From contig JBPOFN010000019.1 in assembly GCA_051251725.1 (NCBI GenBank), positions 1 through 64,000 of the forward strand: a stretch of DNA of 64,000 bases. Reading direction: 5' to 3'. Of the stretch, positions 36,705 through 46,367 are shown piece by piece (positions within the stretch are counted from its first letter, which is position 1; the number at the start of each line of letters is the position of its first letter). This DNA is from JALZUE01 sp051251725 (GTDB taxonomy: Bacteria > Pseudomonadota > Gammaproteobacteria > Enterobacterales > Alteromonadaceae). The notes beneath the pieces were generated by a model, which saw nothing but the letters and a program-made list of their open reading frames with translations, made no database searches and was not told the DNA's origin. Both the position numbers and the translations under genes were made by a program.

Positions 36705-36824
36705 GGTTATTTCCTTTTAAATTAAGTTTATTGTTAACCACACCACTTGAATAATCGCCGCTGCTGACAGTATTAATTTTTCAGCAACGGCGCTTTCACG
36801 GCATATAGTCAAGTTTTGATTAAG

Positions 36825-37850
36825 CTAAAAACCTTCTAATACTATCTTACCTATTGATTTACCTGACTCTAATTCGGTATGTGCCGCTTTTAAATTTGCG
36901 GCGTTAATTAGCCCTAAATTTTTACCAATCGTGGTTTGAATAAAACCTTGGTCTACTAATTCTGCCATTCGGGTTAATAAGTGATGTTGCTCTTGCATAT
37001 CACTGGCATTAAATAACGAGCGCGCAAACATAAATTCAATATGCAGCGATAAACTCTTAGGTTTCATGTTCATGACATTGATGGTTTGTGGATCATCAAT
37101 CATGGCAATTTTGCCAAACGGTTTTAGTAATTCAATATAAGTATCAAAATAACTATCGGTACTATTTAAGCTAGCGACATGGCTTATTTGGCCAATGCCT
37201 AAGGCTTCAATTTGCGCTTTTAATGGCTTGCTATGATCAACCACATGATCTGCCCCTAAGTTTTTCACCCACTCCTGTGAACTTGCACGTGATGCCGTGG
37301 CAATAATGGTTGCGCCCGTGATTGCTTTCGCTATTTGAATTAAAATAGAGCCTACACCACCTGCTGCGCCAACCACTAAAATAACTTCATCAGAAACATT
37401 TTTACTGTCTGGACTTTGCTGCTTGATGGCTAAATGTTCAAACAATAATTCCCAAGCTGTGATCGCTGTTAAGGGTAAAGCCGCGGCTTCAGCATTTGAT
37501 AAACTTTTAGGTTTTGAGCCGACAATACGTTCGTCAACTAACTGAAATTCAGCATTAGACCCTGAGCGGTTAAGATCGCCAGCGTAATAAACCATATCTC
37601 CCGGCTGAAACAGGCTAGCTTGTTCACCAACCGCAACAACTTCACCAACAGCATCCCAGCCAATGACTTTATAATCAGTTGTTTCCGATGCTACTTTTTT
37701 GCGAATTTTACAATCAACCGGGTTAACCGCAATCGCGCTTACTTTCACTAATAAATCACGACCGGTTGCCATAGGTTGTGGTAACTCAATATCAACTAAT
37801 GATTCATCAAAATGAATTGGTAATGAATTAATATATCCAATGGCTTTCAT
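36825..37850 (-). CDS. Zinc-type/quinone-oxidoreductase-like alcohol dehydrogenase
   Basis: The 341-residue MDR-superfamily oxidoreductase begins MKAIGYINS, has NPVDCKIR near residue 55, GWDAVGEVVAVGE and the NAD(P)-binding VVGAAGGVGSILIQIAK near residue 155. The zinc-ligand positions are not obvious, so a quinone-oxidoreductase-like NADPH enzyme is more likely than a catalytic-zinc enzyme. GGAG lies about 8 bases before ATG 37850, which is favoured over 37901. It diverges from a LysR gene that probably controls it. Confidence 0.88.
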   Translation of the reverse strand: MKAIGYINSLPIHFDESLVDIELPQPMATGRDLLVKVSAIAVNPVDCKIRKKVASETTDYKVIGWDAVGEVVAVGEQASLFQPGDMVYYAGDLNRSGSNAEFQLVDERIVGSKPKSLSNAEAAALPLTAITAWELLFEHLAIKQQSPDSKNVSDEVILVVGAAGGVGSILIQIAKAITGATIIATASRASSQEWVKNLGADHVVDHSKPLKAQIEALGIGQISHVASLNSTDSYFDTYIELLKPFGKIAMIDDPQTINVMNMKPKSLSLHIEFMFARSLFNASDMQEQHHLLTRMAELVDQGFIQTTIGKNLGLINAANLKAAHTELESGKSIGKIVLEGF

Positions 37851-38021
37851 ATCTGTACTCCAAAACTCTATCTTTAAATATAAATGGCTAGTCAGTAACA
37901 CTTTAGCTTACTGACTACTAACTAAATGGCTTATTTGCTGCACTGGTAACAATGATACCTCTTGCTTTACTCATGATAAACACCATAATAAAAGAATCAT
38001 TATCAAAAATAATTTGACAAT

Positions 38022-38957
38022 ATGTTATTGGAAGATCTACAAGTTATTATCAAAGTGGCTGAATTTAGAAGTATCACGGCTGCCGCAGCAAGTTTAGATA
38101 TGCGTACCGCCACTGCTAGTGCAGCAATTAAACGGGTAGAAAAAGCCCTAGGTGCCGATTTATTTATTCGTACCACCCGCCATTTACGCCTTTCTAGTGC
38201 CGGTGAAAAATATCTGCCACAGTGTCAACAAGCCATATTATTATTAGATAATGCCAAGCAAAGTATGAAAGACGATCTGGACATTGTTGATGGTGAATTA
38301 CGTTTGGCACTGTCTTCTGATTTAGGGCGAAATATTGTCGCGCCTTGGTTAGATGAATTTATGGCAAACCACACAGGTATTAGTGTAAAAATTCATATTA
38401 GTGACAGTAATATCGACTTTTATCGTGACTCTGTCGATATTGCATTACGTTATGGTTTTCCAGATGATGCCAGTTTATATGGCTTTAAAATTTGTAATGT
38501 CCCCGGTCTACTTTGCGCTACACCTGAGTATTTACAGCAGCACGGGACACCGAATCACCCACAAGCATTAACCACCCACAATGGTTTGTTTTATCAGTTA
38601 CACGATATTATTTATGATGTTTGGACGTTCACCAATGGCGAGCACGAATATAAAATAAAAATGAACGGTAATCGCGCAGCTAACGATGGTGATTTAGTCA
38701 GACGCTGGTGTGTCGCCGGTCAAGGGCTCGCAGTTAAGTCCTGCTTAGATATGTCAAATGATTTATTAACAGGTAAAGTGGTTAATGCGCTGCCAGACTA
38801 CAAAGCAAGAGATAGCGAATTATGGTTAGTTTGTCCAAGCCGGCAATCAATTACCCCCGCCGTGCGACTGTTAAGAGATTATTTACAGGCGAAATGCGCG
38901 CGCTTATTACAAGAGCTGGTTGATAAAAAAATCTTATCAACCCAAGTGTTAAAATAA
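38022..38957 (+). CDS. LysR-family transcriptional regulator
   Basis: The 311-residue regulator shows the LysR helix-turn-helix (LLEDLQVIIKVAEFRSITAAAASLDMRTATASAAIKRVEKAL) and an effector domain in which LRLALSSDLGRNIVAPWLDEF opens. It resembles regulators next to quinone-oxidoreductase-like genes. It is divergent from the dehydrogenase gene (171-base gap), its likely target. Confidence 0.93.
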   Translation: MLLEDLQVIIKVAEFRSITAAAASLDMRTATASAAIKRVEKALGADLFIRTTRHLRLSSAGEKYLPQCQQAILLLDNAKQSMKDDLDIVDGELRLALSSDLGRNIVAPWLDEFMANHTGISVKIHISDSNIDFYRDSVDIALRYGFPDDASLYGFKICNVPGLLCATPEYLQQHGTPNHPQALTTHNGLFYQLHDIIYDVWTFTNGEHEYKIKMNGNRAANDGDLVRRWCVAGQGLAVKSCLDMSNDLLTGKVVNALPDYKARDSELWLVCPSRQSITPAVRLLRDYLQAKCARLLQELVDKKILSTQVLK

Positions 38958-38976
38958 ACGCGGGCTATCAATGTGT

Positions 38977-39537
38977 TTACATAAATGAGAATGACTTAAC
39001 GTTAAATAACCAACCTTGGCCACCCGTAAAGACAAAAGTGACTTGTTGTTTACCTTTAACTTTTTTAGCTAATTGGCCGTTGAAGTGCTGCCAGTTGTAC
39101 CATTTATTAGTATTATTGACATTAACGCTCGCAAGTAATTCACCTTGCTCTCCACCTAAACGCATTTCAACATTACCTCCTTTTTTAGTCTGCGTTGCCG
39201 CTTCGATCGCAATCACACTTTTTCCTTGACCAAAATCTACATCATTAAAAGTTAATGATGCGCCATTTTTAATATAACCAACACTTTGATGGGCTTTCTC
39301 AATTTTTGCCAATTTGCTTTGGTCAAAATTTATCGCTGGCAGCTTAACGGCATTCTTTTTCATGTGATCAGAAATATTAACCCTAGCTGCTTGCACTACT
39401 TGCTTGGTTTTATTCGCCGCGGCAACTTTAGGCTTTTCGGTAGTAGCACAACCGAACAATAAAGCAGGCAGTAAAACTAAAGCAGTCGCGACAAAGATAT
39501 TTTTAGTATTGTTTTTTTTATTCAATTTTTGACTCAT
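38977..39537 (-). CDS. Lipoprotein with a CBM6-like beta-sandwich domain
   Basis: This 186-residue protein begins with a charged leader and a hydrophobic stretch ending in the lipobox LLFGC (Cys30), so an outer-membrane lipoprotein is likely. From about residue 80 it resembles carbohydrate-binding module family 6: alternating strands with ASLTFNDVDFGQ, GNVEMRLGGEQGELLASVNV, NTNKWYNWQHFNGQL and QQVTFVFTGGQGWLFNVKSFSF. It has no catalytic domain. It is divergent from the GH16 gene and may bind the same glycan at the cell surface; both points are inferences. Confidence 0.7.
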   Translation of the reverse strand: MSQKLNKKNNTKNIFVATALVLLPALLFGCATTEKPKVAAANKTKQVVQAARVNISDHMKKNAVKLPAINFDQSKLAKIEKAHQSVGYIKNGASLTFNDVDFGQGKSVIAIEAATQTKKGGNVEMRLGGEQGELLASVNVNNTNKWYNWQHFNGQLAKKVKGKQQVTFVFTGGQGWLFNVKSFSFM

Positions 39538-39929
39538 TGTTTACTCTCTTATCATTAATTTTATTAAAACTTAACGCCGGTTGAAAAAACACCACTGTTA
39601 ACGCTAACCTAAACAATACTAAAACTCAAATAAATAATTATCACTAATAAAAACACCATTTTAAAAACAAAAACAGAATACGCATTTAAAAATAAGTCAA
39701 AACAAGCGCTACAACGGATCCATTATTTAGTTAATTGAACTGCGCCTTAAGGCCAGTAGAATTTAAATCCAAGCTAAAATAACCCTAATGAACTTGTAAT
39801 TTTAATTTTAATTTTAAAATGTAGTATATAGTTAAACATATGATGTTTGACTTGTATTTATTGTTAGCATTAAACGATTAAAAACAAATAACATCTGCTT
39901 TTTAAATTCAATATCGAACTGGGACTATT
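39538..39929. other. Divergent region between CBM6-like lipoprotein and GH16 genes
   Basis: About 390 AT-rich bases with repeated TTTTAA tracts and one near-perfect dyad at 39831-39851. No gene is seen. Confidence 0.65.
39831..39851. promoter_or_regulatory. Dyad upstream of the GH16 gene, candidate operator
   Basis: GTTAAACAT-ATG-ATGTTTGAC is a 21-base dyad with one mismatch, ending 79 bases before the GH16 start. Confidence 0.45.
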
Positions 39930-41438
39930 ATGAAAAAGTTATCGATTATCCTACCTTGGGCTATTGCACTGGCATGTACAGGCTGTGAGCAAGAATCTGA
40001 GTCAAGCACACAAGCATCAATACCTGCTAACGGGCAACCGGCTAAAAATTTAGTACCAACACAGCGATTCTTACCTTTTAGTGATCAAAATAATTCAGGC
40101 GGTTGGGTATTAAACAACTCTGTTAGTGACGAATTTGACAGCGCTGAATTAGACAGTGAAAAATGGTTTGTTGAAGGGGAAAACGGTGATTATTATATTT
40201 GGAAAGGTCGCTCGCCTTCTCAGTTTGTACCGCACAATGTTCGCCTTGAAGACGGAAAATTAAAATTAAGAACCCAATGGGAACCTGACTATGAATTCGC
40301 GAACGAAAGTTACGCTGATGGCGGTATGGGTGAAGCGCCTTATGGCCAACTGAAAGACGGTACGCCGATGCCCGTTACTACGGCAGGTGTGTTAACCAAA
40401 AAACGTTTTTTACATGGTTATATGGAAGTAAAATCGAAAGTGGGTAACGCTGCGATAACTGGTGCCTTTTGGGCGATTGGTTACGAGCAAGAGCTTGATG
40501 TTTATGAGCTAATGGGTAACCCGAAAAATAAAAAAGGTAATATTAAAGAAAACAACTCGCTCGCGACTGCACATGACTGGAGTCCACCAGCGAAACGTCC
40601 AACCCAAGTTTTCCAACATGTAGAACCATTACCGTACCGAACAGCTGATGACTTTCACGTTTATGGCGCTGAATGGGGTGTGGATTATTTAAAGCTTTTT
40701 ATCGACGGCAAGCTAGTACATAGCTTTACCCAAGATGATGTCGGTATTGATTGGGTACTTAACAACCCGATGGAAATCTGGCTAGACTCTGAAATATTTC
40801 ATTGGTTAGGTTATCCCGATAAAGACGAGTTACCGGTAGATTTTGAAATAGAATATTTACGTGTTTGGCAAAAACCAACCACTAACTTATTAGCGCCGGC
40901 ATTTTTTGGCTTTGAAGGCCCTAAGTTATACGAACAAAACCCAAGACCATTAACCATGTTACCTGAGCATACGGTCAATAATGACTATCAGAAATTTTGG
41001 CAAATTGAAGGTAAATCGGCTGAATATTTCAGTATCGTTAAAGGTGAATATGCAACAGGTGTTAACAGCTTAGAGTTTAGAGCGATCAGTAAATTAGAAG
41101 AAGTTGACTTTGGTACGGTTGAAGCTGTATCACCAAAAGGCGCATTAGCAATACCCGCTGGTGATTTCACAATGAAGGTTAAGGTTTGGTTAGATAAAGG
41201 CCGAGTACCTACTCAGTTTAAAGTGAAACTGAAAGATCCTGAAGAAATCATTGTGTTCGACGGCTTAGATAAATTAGAGCGCAGAAAATGGATAACACTT
41301 GAAAAACATATTTCTCGTGAGAAAGCGTCAAGTGAATCAGACCAATTAACGATTGAAATTTCACAAGCTGATGTTGCGAAAAAACGCAATAAAGCGAAAT
41401 TATTAATTGATGATATCGAGATCCACCCAGCGCAATAA
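39930..41438 (+). CDS. Glycoside hydrolase family 16 lipoprotein (agarase/porphyranase/carrageenase type)
   Basis: The 502-residue protein has an N-terminal signal with cysteines in ALACTGCEQ, consistent with a lipoprotein, then a GH16 domain at about 45-315. The catalytic ExDxxE motif is E188-L-D-V-Y-E193. Aromatic residues around WAIGYEQ and WLDSEIFHWLGYP fit galactan-type GH16 enzymes. The C-terminal 185 residues form a separate beta-rich domain (YFSIVKGEYATGVNSLEFRA, DDIEIHPAQ), resembling a CBM4/9-type or similar module. Beta-agarase, porphyranase or carrageenase activity cannot be told apart here. It is divergent from a CBM6-like lipoprotein. Confidence 0.87.
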   Translation: MKKLSIILPWAIALACTGCEQESESSTQASIPANGQPAKNLVPTQRFLPFSDQNNSGGWVLNNSVSDEFDSAELDSEKWFVEGENGDYYIWKGRSPSQFVPHNVRLEDGKLKLRTQWEPDYEFANESYADGGMGEAPYGQLKDGTPMPVTTAGVLTKKRFLHGYMEVKSKVGNAAITGAFWAIGYEQELDVYELMGNPKNKKGNIKENNSLATAHDWSPPAKRPTQVFQHVEPLPYRTADDFHVYGAEWGVDYLKLFIDGKLVHSFTQDDVGIDWVLNNPMEIWLDSEIFHWLGYPDKDELPVDFEIEYLRVWQKPTTNLLAPAFFGFEGPKLYEQNPRPLTMLPEHTVNNDYQKFWQIEGKSAEYFSIVKGEYATGVNSLEFRAISKLEEVDFGTVEAVSPKGALAIPAGDFTMKVKVWLDKGRVPTQFKVKLKDPEEIIVFDGLDKLERRKWITLEKHISREKASSESDQLTIEISQADVAKKRNKAKLLIDDIEIHPAQ

Positions 41439-41450
41439 CAGCTCCCTCCC

Positions 41451-41490
41451 ACTCCCCAATAAAGTTAAGTTTTATTATTGGGGAGTTTTC
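41451..41490 (+). terminator. Terminator after GH16
   Basis: Arms ACTCCCCAATAA (41451-41462) and TTATTGGGGAGT (41475-41486), a perfect 12-bp stem, end in TTTTC, 12 bases after the GH16 stop. Confidence 0.9.
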
Positions 41491-41559
41491 AGACTCTAGC
41501 TCTTCTATTAGTTCTTGTATTAACCCTAGTTTTCGCTCTACGTTTAGCCCTGCATTGAA

Positions 41560-44500
41560 CTACACTTGTGGAGAACTACTTATACTTTGATTAAAGCGCT
41601 TGATCTCGCGCCACTTAATCAAACTATAAACCGCCGGTAAAACAAATAAAGTTAAGAAAACTGCGCTTGTCATACCGCCCACCATAGGCGCTGCAATTCT
41701 ACTCATCACTTCTGAGCCCGTGCCCGTGCCATACATAATAGGTAATAAACCAATAATAATAGTGGCAACTGTCATCATTACCGGTCGCACACGCAAACCT
41801 GCACCTTGTAAAATAGCTTCAAGATAAGCTTGCTGCGAAATAGCTTTACCATCGGCATTGGTTTTCAGCTCAGCCAACGCTTGGTTTAAATACACCAACA
41901 TGATCACGCCGATTTCGACAGCAACACCCGCAAGTGCAATAAAACCAACTCCAACAGCAACTGAAAAATTAAAACCTTCGAAATACATCAGCCATAAACC
42001 GCCAATCATTGCCATCGGTAAAGTCGCAATTATCATGACCACTTCACTTAAACGCCTAAAGTTTAAGTACAATAAAATGACAATAATCGCTAAGGTCAGC
42101 GGTAGCACATAGGTGAGTTTTTCTTTTGCCCGCTCCATATATTCATATTGCCCAGCCCAAGTAATTGAATAACCGGCCGGCAAGTCTAATTCACGTTCAA
42201 GTACTTGCTTGGCATGCTCAACATAGCTGCCAATATCAACACTACTCTCCCCCGTGCTTTCGATATCAACATAAGTCCAGCCGTTAATACGGGCATTTTC
42301 ACTTTTAATACCCGGCGGCCCATTTTCAATATAAATCTCGGCGACATCCGCTAACACAATATGTGCACCTTTGGGCGTTACTATTGGTAGGCGCGCGAGT
42401 TTTTCCGGTGAATCACGATAGTCTTGTGGGTACCTGACATTAACCGGATAGCGCTCTTGCCCTTCGACCGTTTGAGTGACATTCATCCCGCCAATAGCGG
42501 TTGCGACCACATGCTGAATATCGGCAATATTAAGTCCGTAACGCGCGGCTTTATCGCGTTTAATATCGACTTTAAGATAACGGCCGCCAGCAACGCGCTC
42601 TGAATAAACCGAGGCTGTGCCTGCGACTTTACTGAGAATAACTTCAAGTTGTTGACCTATCTCTTGAATAACCGCTAATTCAGGCCCCGCGATTTTAATA
42701 CCAACAGGGGTTTTTATCCCCGTGGCGAGCATATCAATACGCGTTTTTATCGGCATCACCCAAGCATTAGTGACGCCTGGAAATTTCACTAAACTGTCTA
42801 GTTCCGCCTTTAAGGTTTCGCTAGTTAAGCCTGTGCGCCACTCACGCTTTGGCTTTAATTGAATAAAGGTTTCAATCATAGTTAATGGCGCAGGATCCGT
42901 CGCGGTTTCCGCCCGCCCGATTTTGCCAAAAACATTTTGCACTTCCGGTACCGTGCGAATAAGTTTATCGGTTTGTTGTAATAACTCGCGCGCTTTACCA
43001 ATGGATATGCCTGGGTACGTGGTCGGCATATACATTAAATCACCTTCATCAAGCGGCGGAATAAACTCACTGCCTATTTTATCGATCGGATAAAAACCAA
43101 CAACCGTAATGGCAATTGCCATTATAATCGCCGTTTTTGGAAATGCTAATACGCGTTTTAATAGCGGCATATAACCAGCAATTAACAAACGATTTAGCGG
43201 ATTCTTCTTTTCAGAAATAATATTACCGCGAATAAAGTAGCCCATCAGCACCGGCACTATCGTTATTGCTAAACCGGCAGATGCCGCCATGGCATAGGTT
43301 TTGGTATAAGCTAGCGGCGCAAACATACGTCCCTCTTGCGCCTCTAAAATAAATACCGGTAAAAAACTAACGGTGATGATTAATAAGCTGAAAAACAATG
43401 CTGGCCCAACTTCAGCGGCTGATTTAGCTACAATTTGCCAGCGCACTTCATTGGAGATCGGCACAGCTTTATTACCATTATTTGCATTCGCCGATTTGCT
43501 ATAAGCTTCAAGGTGTTTATGCATATTCTCAATCATCACAATCGCACCATCGGTCATAGCGCCAATTGCAATCGCAATACCGCCGAGTGACATAATATTG
43601 GCATTAATACCTTGAAAGTACATCACCATAAAAGCGACAAGGATGCCTAGTGGTAAGGTGATAACAGCAACAATAGAAGAGCGCAGATGAAATAGAAATG
43701 CCGCACACACAATGGCAACTACAGCTAATTCTTCCAGTAATTTTTGCCACAGGTTATCAACCGCACGGTTGATCAAATCAGAGCGATCATAAACGGGAAT
43801 GATTTCGACCCCATCTGGTAATGATTTTTTCAACGAAGCAAGTTTAGCTTTAACACCCTCAATAGTTTTTTGCGCATTTTCACCAAAGCGCATCACGACA
43901 ACGCCGCCAACCACTTCACCTTCACCATTAAGCTCAGCAATGCCGCGACGCATTTGAGGCCCTAAATTCACTGTAGCAACATCTTTAATCGTTAATGCCA
44001 CCCCTTGGTTATTTAACCCTAACGGAATATTTTCAATATCATTAATTGACTTAATATAGCCGGTCGCTGTCACCATATATTCTGCTTCGGCCATTTCAAC
44101 AACCGAAGCGCCAGTTTCTTGGTTACCGCGCTGAATGGCTAATTGCACCTGTGCTAATGTCAGACCATAAGCGCGTAATTTTTCAGGCGCTATTTGTACC
44201 TGATATTGTTTAACCATACCGCCAATCGCCGCCACTTCAGAAACACCGGCAACGGTTTGCAATTCAAACTTTAAAAACCAATCTTGTAAGCTGCGTAACT
44301 GGCTAATGTCGTGCTGGCCGGTTTTATCTTGCAAGGCATAAAGGTAAACCCAGCCGACACCGGTAGCATCAGGCCCTAATTGCGGCTTTGCACTGTCTGG
44401 TAGACTTGCCGACACTTGACTAAGGTATTCTAAAACGCGACTACGCGCCCAATATAAATCGGTGTCATCATCAAAAATAATATAGACATATGAATCACCA

Positions 44501-44763
44501 AAAAATGAAAATCCGCGCACCGTTTTTGCATTTGGCACTGATAACATCGCCGTTGTTAGCGGAAATGTCACTTGGTCTTGTACTACTTGCGGTGATTGAC
44601 CCGGATAAGAGGTTTTAATAATAACCTGCACATCAGACAAATCAGGCAAGGCATCAACAGGGGTATTTTTTAATGCAAACAAACCACCAAACACTAACAT
44701 CAGAGTCAAGAGAATAACAAAAAATCGATTCCCGACCGACCAACGAATAATTGCTTCGATCAT
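41560..44763 (-). CDS. cusA: Copper/silver efflux RND transporter (CusA type)
   Basis: This inner-membrane HME-RND pump subunit has 1067 residues and exports Cu(I)/Ag(I) with CusB and CusC. The sequence begins MIEAIIRWSVGNRFFVILL, has about twelve membrane segments and periplasmic loops, and includes the RIDMLATGIKTPVGIK stretch with a methionine typical of the metal path in copper-type pumps. Its start is 3 bases after the cusB stop, so the genes are translated together. No assembly defect is seen. Confidence 0.95.
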   Translation of the reverse strand: MIEAIIRWSVGNRFFVILLTLMLVFGGLFALKNTPVDALPDLSDVQVIIKTSYPGQSPQVVQDQVTFPLTTAMLSVPNAKTVRGFSFFGDSYVYIIFDDDTDLYWARSRVLEYLSQVSASLPDSAKPQLGPDATGVGWVYLYALQDKTGQHDISQLRSLQDWFLKFELQTVAGVSEVAAIGGMVKQYQVQIAPEKLRAYGLTLAQVQLAIQRGNQETGASVVEMAEAEYMVTATGYIKSINDIENIPLGLNNQGVALTIKDVATVNLGPQMRRGIAELNGEGEVVGGVVVMRFGENAQKTIEGVKAKLASLKKSLPDGVEIIPVYDRSDLINRAVDNLWQKLLEELAVVAIVCAAFLFHLRSSIVAVITLPLGILVAFMVMYFQGINANIMSLGGIAIAIGAMTDGAIVMIENMHKHLEAYSKSANANNGNKAVPISNEVRWQIVAKSAAEVGPALFFSLLIITVSFLPVFILEAQEGRMFAPLAYTKTYAMAASAGLAITIVPVLMGYFIRGNIISEKKNPLNRLLIAGYMPLLKRVLAFPKTAIIMAIAITVVGFYPIDKIGSEFIPPLDEGDLMYMPTTYPGISIGKARELLQQTDKLIRTVPEVQNVFGKIGRAETATDPAPLTMIETFIQLKPKREWRTGLTSETLKAELDSLVKFPGVTNAWVMPIKTRIDMLATGIKTPVGIKIAGPELAVIQEIGQQLEVILSKVAGTASVYSERVAGGRYLKVDIKRDKAARYGLNIADIQHVVATAIGGMNVTQTVEGQERYPVNVRYPQDYRDSPEKLARLPIVTPKGAHIVLADVAEIYIENGPPGIKSENARINGWTYVDIESTGESSVDIGSYVEHAKQVLERELDLPAGYSITWAGQYEYMERAKEKLTYVLPLTLAIIVILLYLNFRRLSEVVMIIATLPMAMIGGLWLMYFEGFNFSVAVGVGFIALAGVAVEIGVIMLVYLNQALAELKTNADGKAISQQAYLEAILQGAGLRVRPVMMTVATIIIGLLPIMYGTGTGSEVMSRIAAPMVGGMTSAVFLTLFVLPAVYSLIKWREIKRFNQSISSSPQV

Positions 44764-44766
44764 CGT

Positions 44767-46365
44767 CTATCCTTCCTTTTTCATTAACATCTTAGCGTGA
44801 TCATGCGACGACATCGGCATTTTCATCTCAGGCATAGCGGTTGCCGTTTTCGGCGCAATAGCAACGATTACTAAGTCGTCTCTGACTTCAAAAGTAAAAG
44901 TAACTGACATACCAAGGGTTAACGCGGTTAAATCAAGCATTGGGGCAACACTAAAGTCCATAGTCGCTGGTGGGCGCTGCCATTTTTCAATGGCTGAGCG
45001 ACTAATGTTTAAGAGGCGATTCTCAAGATCAATATGATTAATCACGCCAGTTACCGAAGCGGTAGCGTACTGTTCGGTCATCTTCTCGGTCATTTTATTG
45101 GCATTGCTATTAAGCATTGGCTGATGCCCTTGATGTTGCTCTAGCGCTGTCATCCGCATAAAATCAGAACTTTTACTGGACTCTGAGTCCAATAAAAACT
45201 GAGCGGAAGTCACGACCACATCATCAGCGGTTAAGCCGGCAAGTATTTCAATAACATCATCGCCAACGCGGCCTATTGTCACCGCGATAGATTTAAACTG
45301 ACCATCACCTAATGCCAAAACCACGCGATCTTGTTTACCTGTGCGTATTACCGACTCCTTGGGGACTTGTATCACTGAGGCTGCCATCTCACCGTCAGCT
45401 TGGGTATTAATCATCACGCTAGCAAACATATTAGGTTTTAATAATAAGTCAGCGTTATTAAATTTCAGCCTTGCTCTTAACGTACGGGTTTGTGCATTTA
45501 ACGTTGGATAAACATAATCAATAACACCATGCCATGTTCTTGCGGGTAAATAATCGAGTGTCATCACCACAGGTAATCCAGCTTTAACTAAGGCGGCATC
45601 ACGTTCAAAAACTTCAGCTTCAACCCACACTTGTGACAGCTTGCCAATACTCATGATGGTATTACCGGGTTTAACAAAAAAACCTTCTCTGATTTGCAAA
45701 CCATCTACCACGCCCGATTGCGGGGCATAAAAAGTTATTGACTGCTTCACGGTTTTGCTTTGCTGTAATTCTTGAATAAAATCAGCCGGCAGTTGTAATG
45801 CTAATAAACGTGCTTTCGCCGCCTTAATGAGCACTTTATTATTGCGGTTTAACGAAATTAAAAACTCTTCTTGCGCGTTCACTAACTGCGGCGAGTATAG
45901 GGTATAAAGTGGTTCACCCTTTTGCACCTGATTACCTACAGCTTTCACGTATAAAGTATCAACCCAACCTTCAACGCGCGGATGGATATGGACGATATTA
46001 GCTTCATCATATTGTACGTAACCAACTGTTTTAATATTATTAATCATTGGCTTAAATATTACTGGCGCGGTTCTAACACCAAGATTATTAATAACAGCTG
46101 GTGATATTTTTACTGCCCCTGCTGCCTGCCCGTCACTCGCGTCTTGATAAACGGGGACTAGCTCCATGCCCATTGGCGATTTACCTGGTTTACTTTTACG
46201 GTAATTATCATCCATCGGAGCAACCCAGTATAAGGGCTGTTTTTCTGCCACAGACTCAGATTTCTCAGCCGTACTGGTTTGCATCGGGGATAAAAAATTT
46301 ATCGCGGCTGCGCCGATAATAATGCCAACAGCAGTTGCCAAAATAATTTTTGTATTTACTAACAT
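44767..46365 (-). CDS. cusB: Periplasmic adaptor CusB with N-terminal metal-binding and C-terminal CusF-like domains
   Basis: The 532-residue membrane fusion protein has an N-terminal anchor (about 5-26), a heavy-metal-binding domain (PLYWVAPMDDNYRKSKPGKS) at 45-75, the adaptor barrel and hairpin (about 100-400), and a C-terminal segment (about 430-515) resembling CusF. In that segment the CusF ligand pattern (His, Trp, Met, Met) is not kept: the equivalents read LNISRSAIEKWQRPPATMDF, with the first His and one Met replaced. GGAG precedes the start. The tail is rich in Met and His (EMKMPMSSHDHAKML). Confidence 0.92.
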   Translation of the reverse strand: MLVNTKIILATAVGIIIGAAAINFLSPMQTSTAEKSESVAEKQPLYWVAPMDDNYRKSKPGKSPMGMELVPVYQDASDGQAAGAVKISPAVINNLGVRTAPVIFKPMINNIKTVGYVQYDEANIVHIHPRVEGWVDTLYVKAVGNQVQKGEPLYTLYSPQLVNAQEEFLISLNRNNKVLIKAAKARLLALQLPADFIQELQQSKTVKQSITFYAPQSGVVDGLQIREGFFVKPGNTIMSIGKLSQVWVEAEVFERDAALVKAGLPVVMTLDYLPARTWHGVIDYVYPTLNAQTRTLRARLKFNNADLLLKPNMFASVMINTQADGEMAASVIQVPKESVIRTGKQDRVVLALGDGQFKSIAVTIGRVGDDVIEILAGLTADDVVVTSAQFLLDSESSKSSDFMRMTALEQHQGHQPMLNSNANKMTEKMTEQYATASVTGVINHIDLENRLLNISRSAIEKWQRPPATMDFSVAPMLDLTALTLGMSVTFTFEVRDDLVIVAIAPKTATAMPEMKMPMSSHDHAKMLMKKEG

Positions 46366-46367
46366 GC

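Noticed and set aside
27378..41438. A complete polysaccharide utilisation locus
   Set aside because: Sulfatases and GH16 are present but no TonB receptor, SusD-like protein or sugar catabolism genes accompany them, and unrelated genes lie between.
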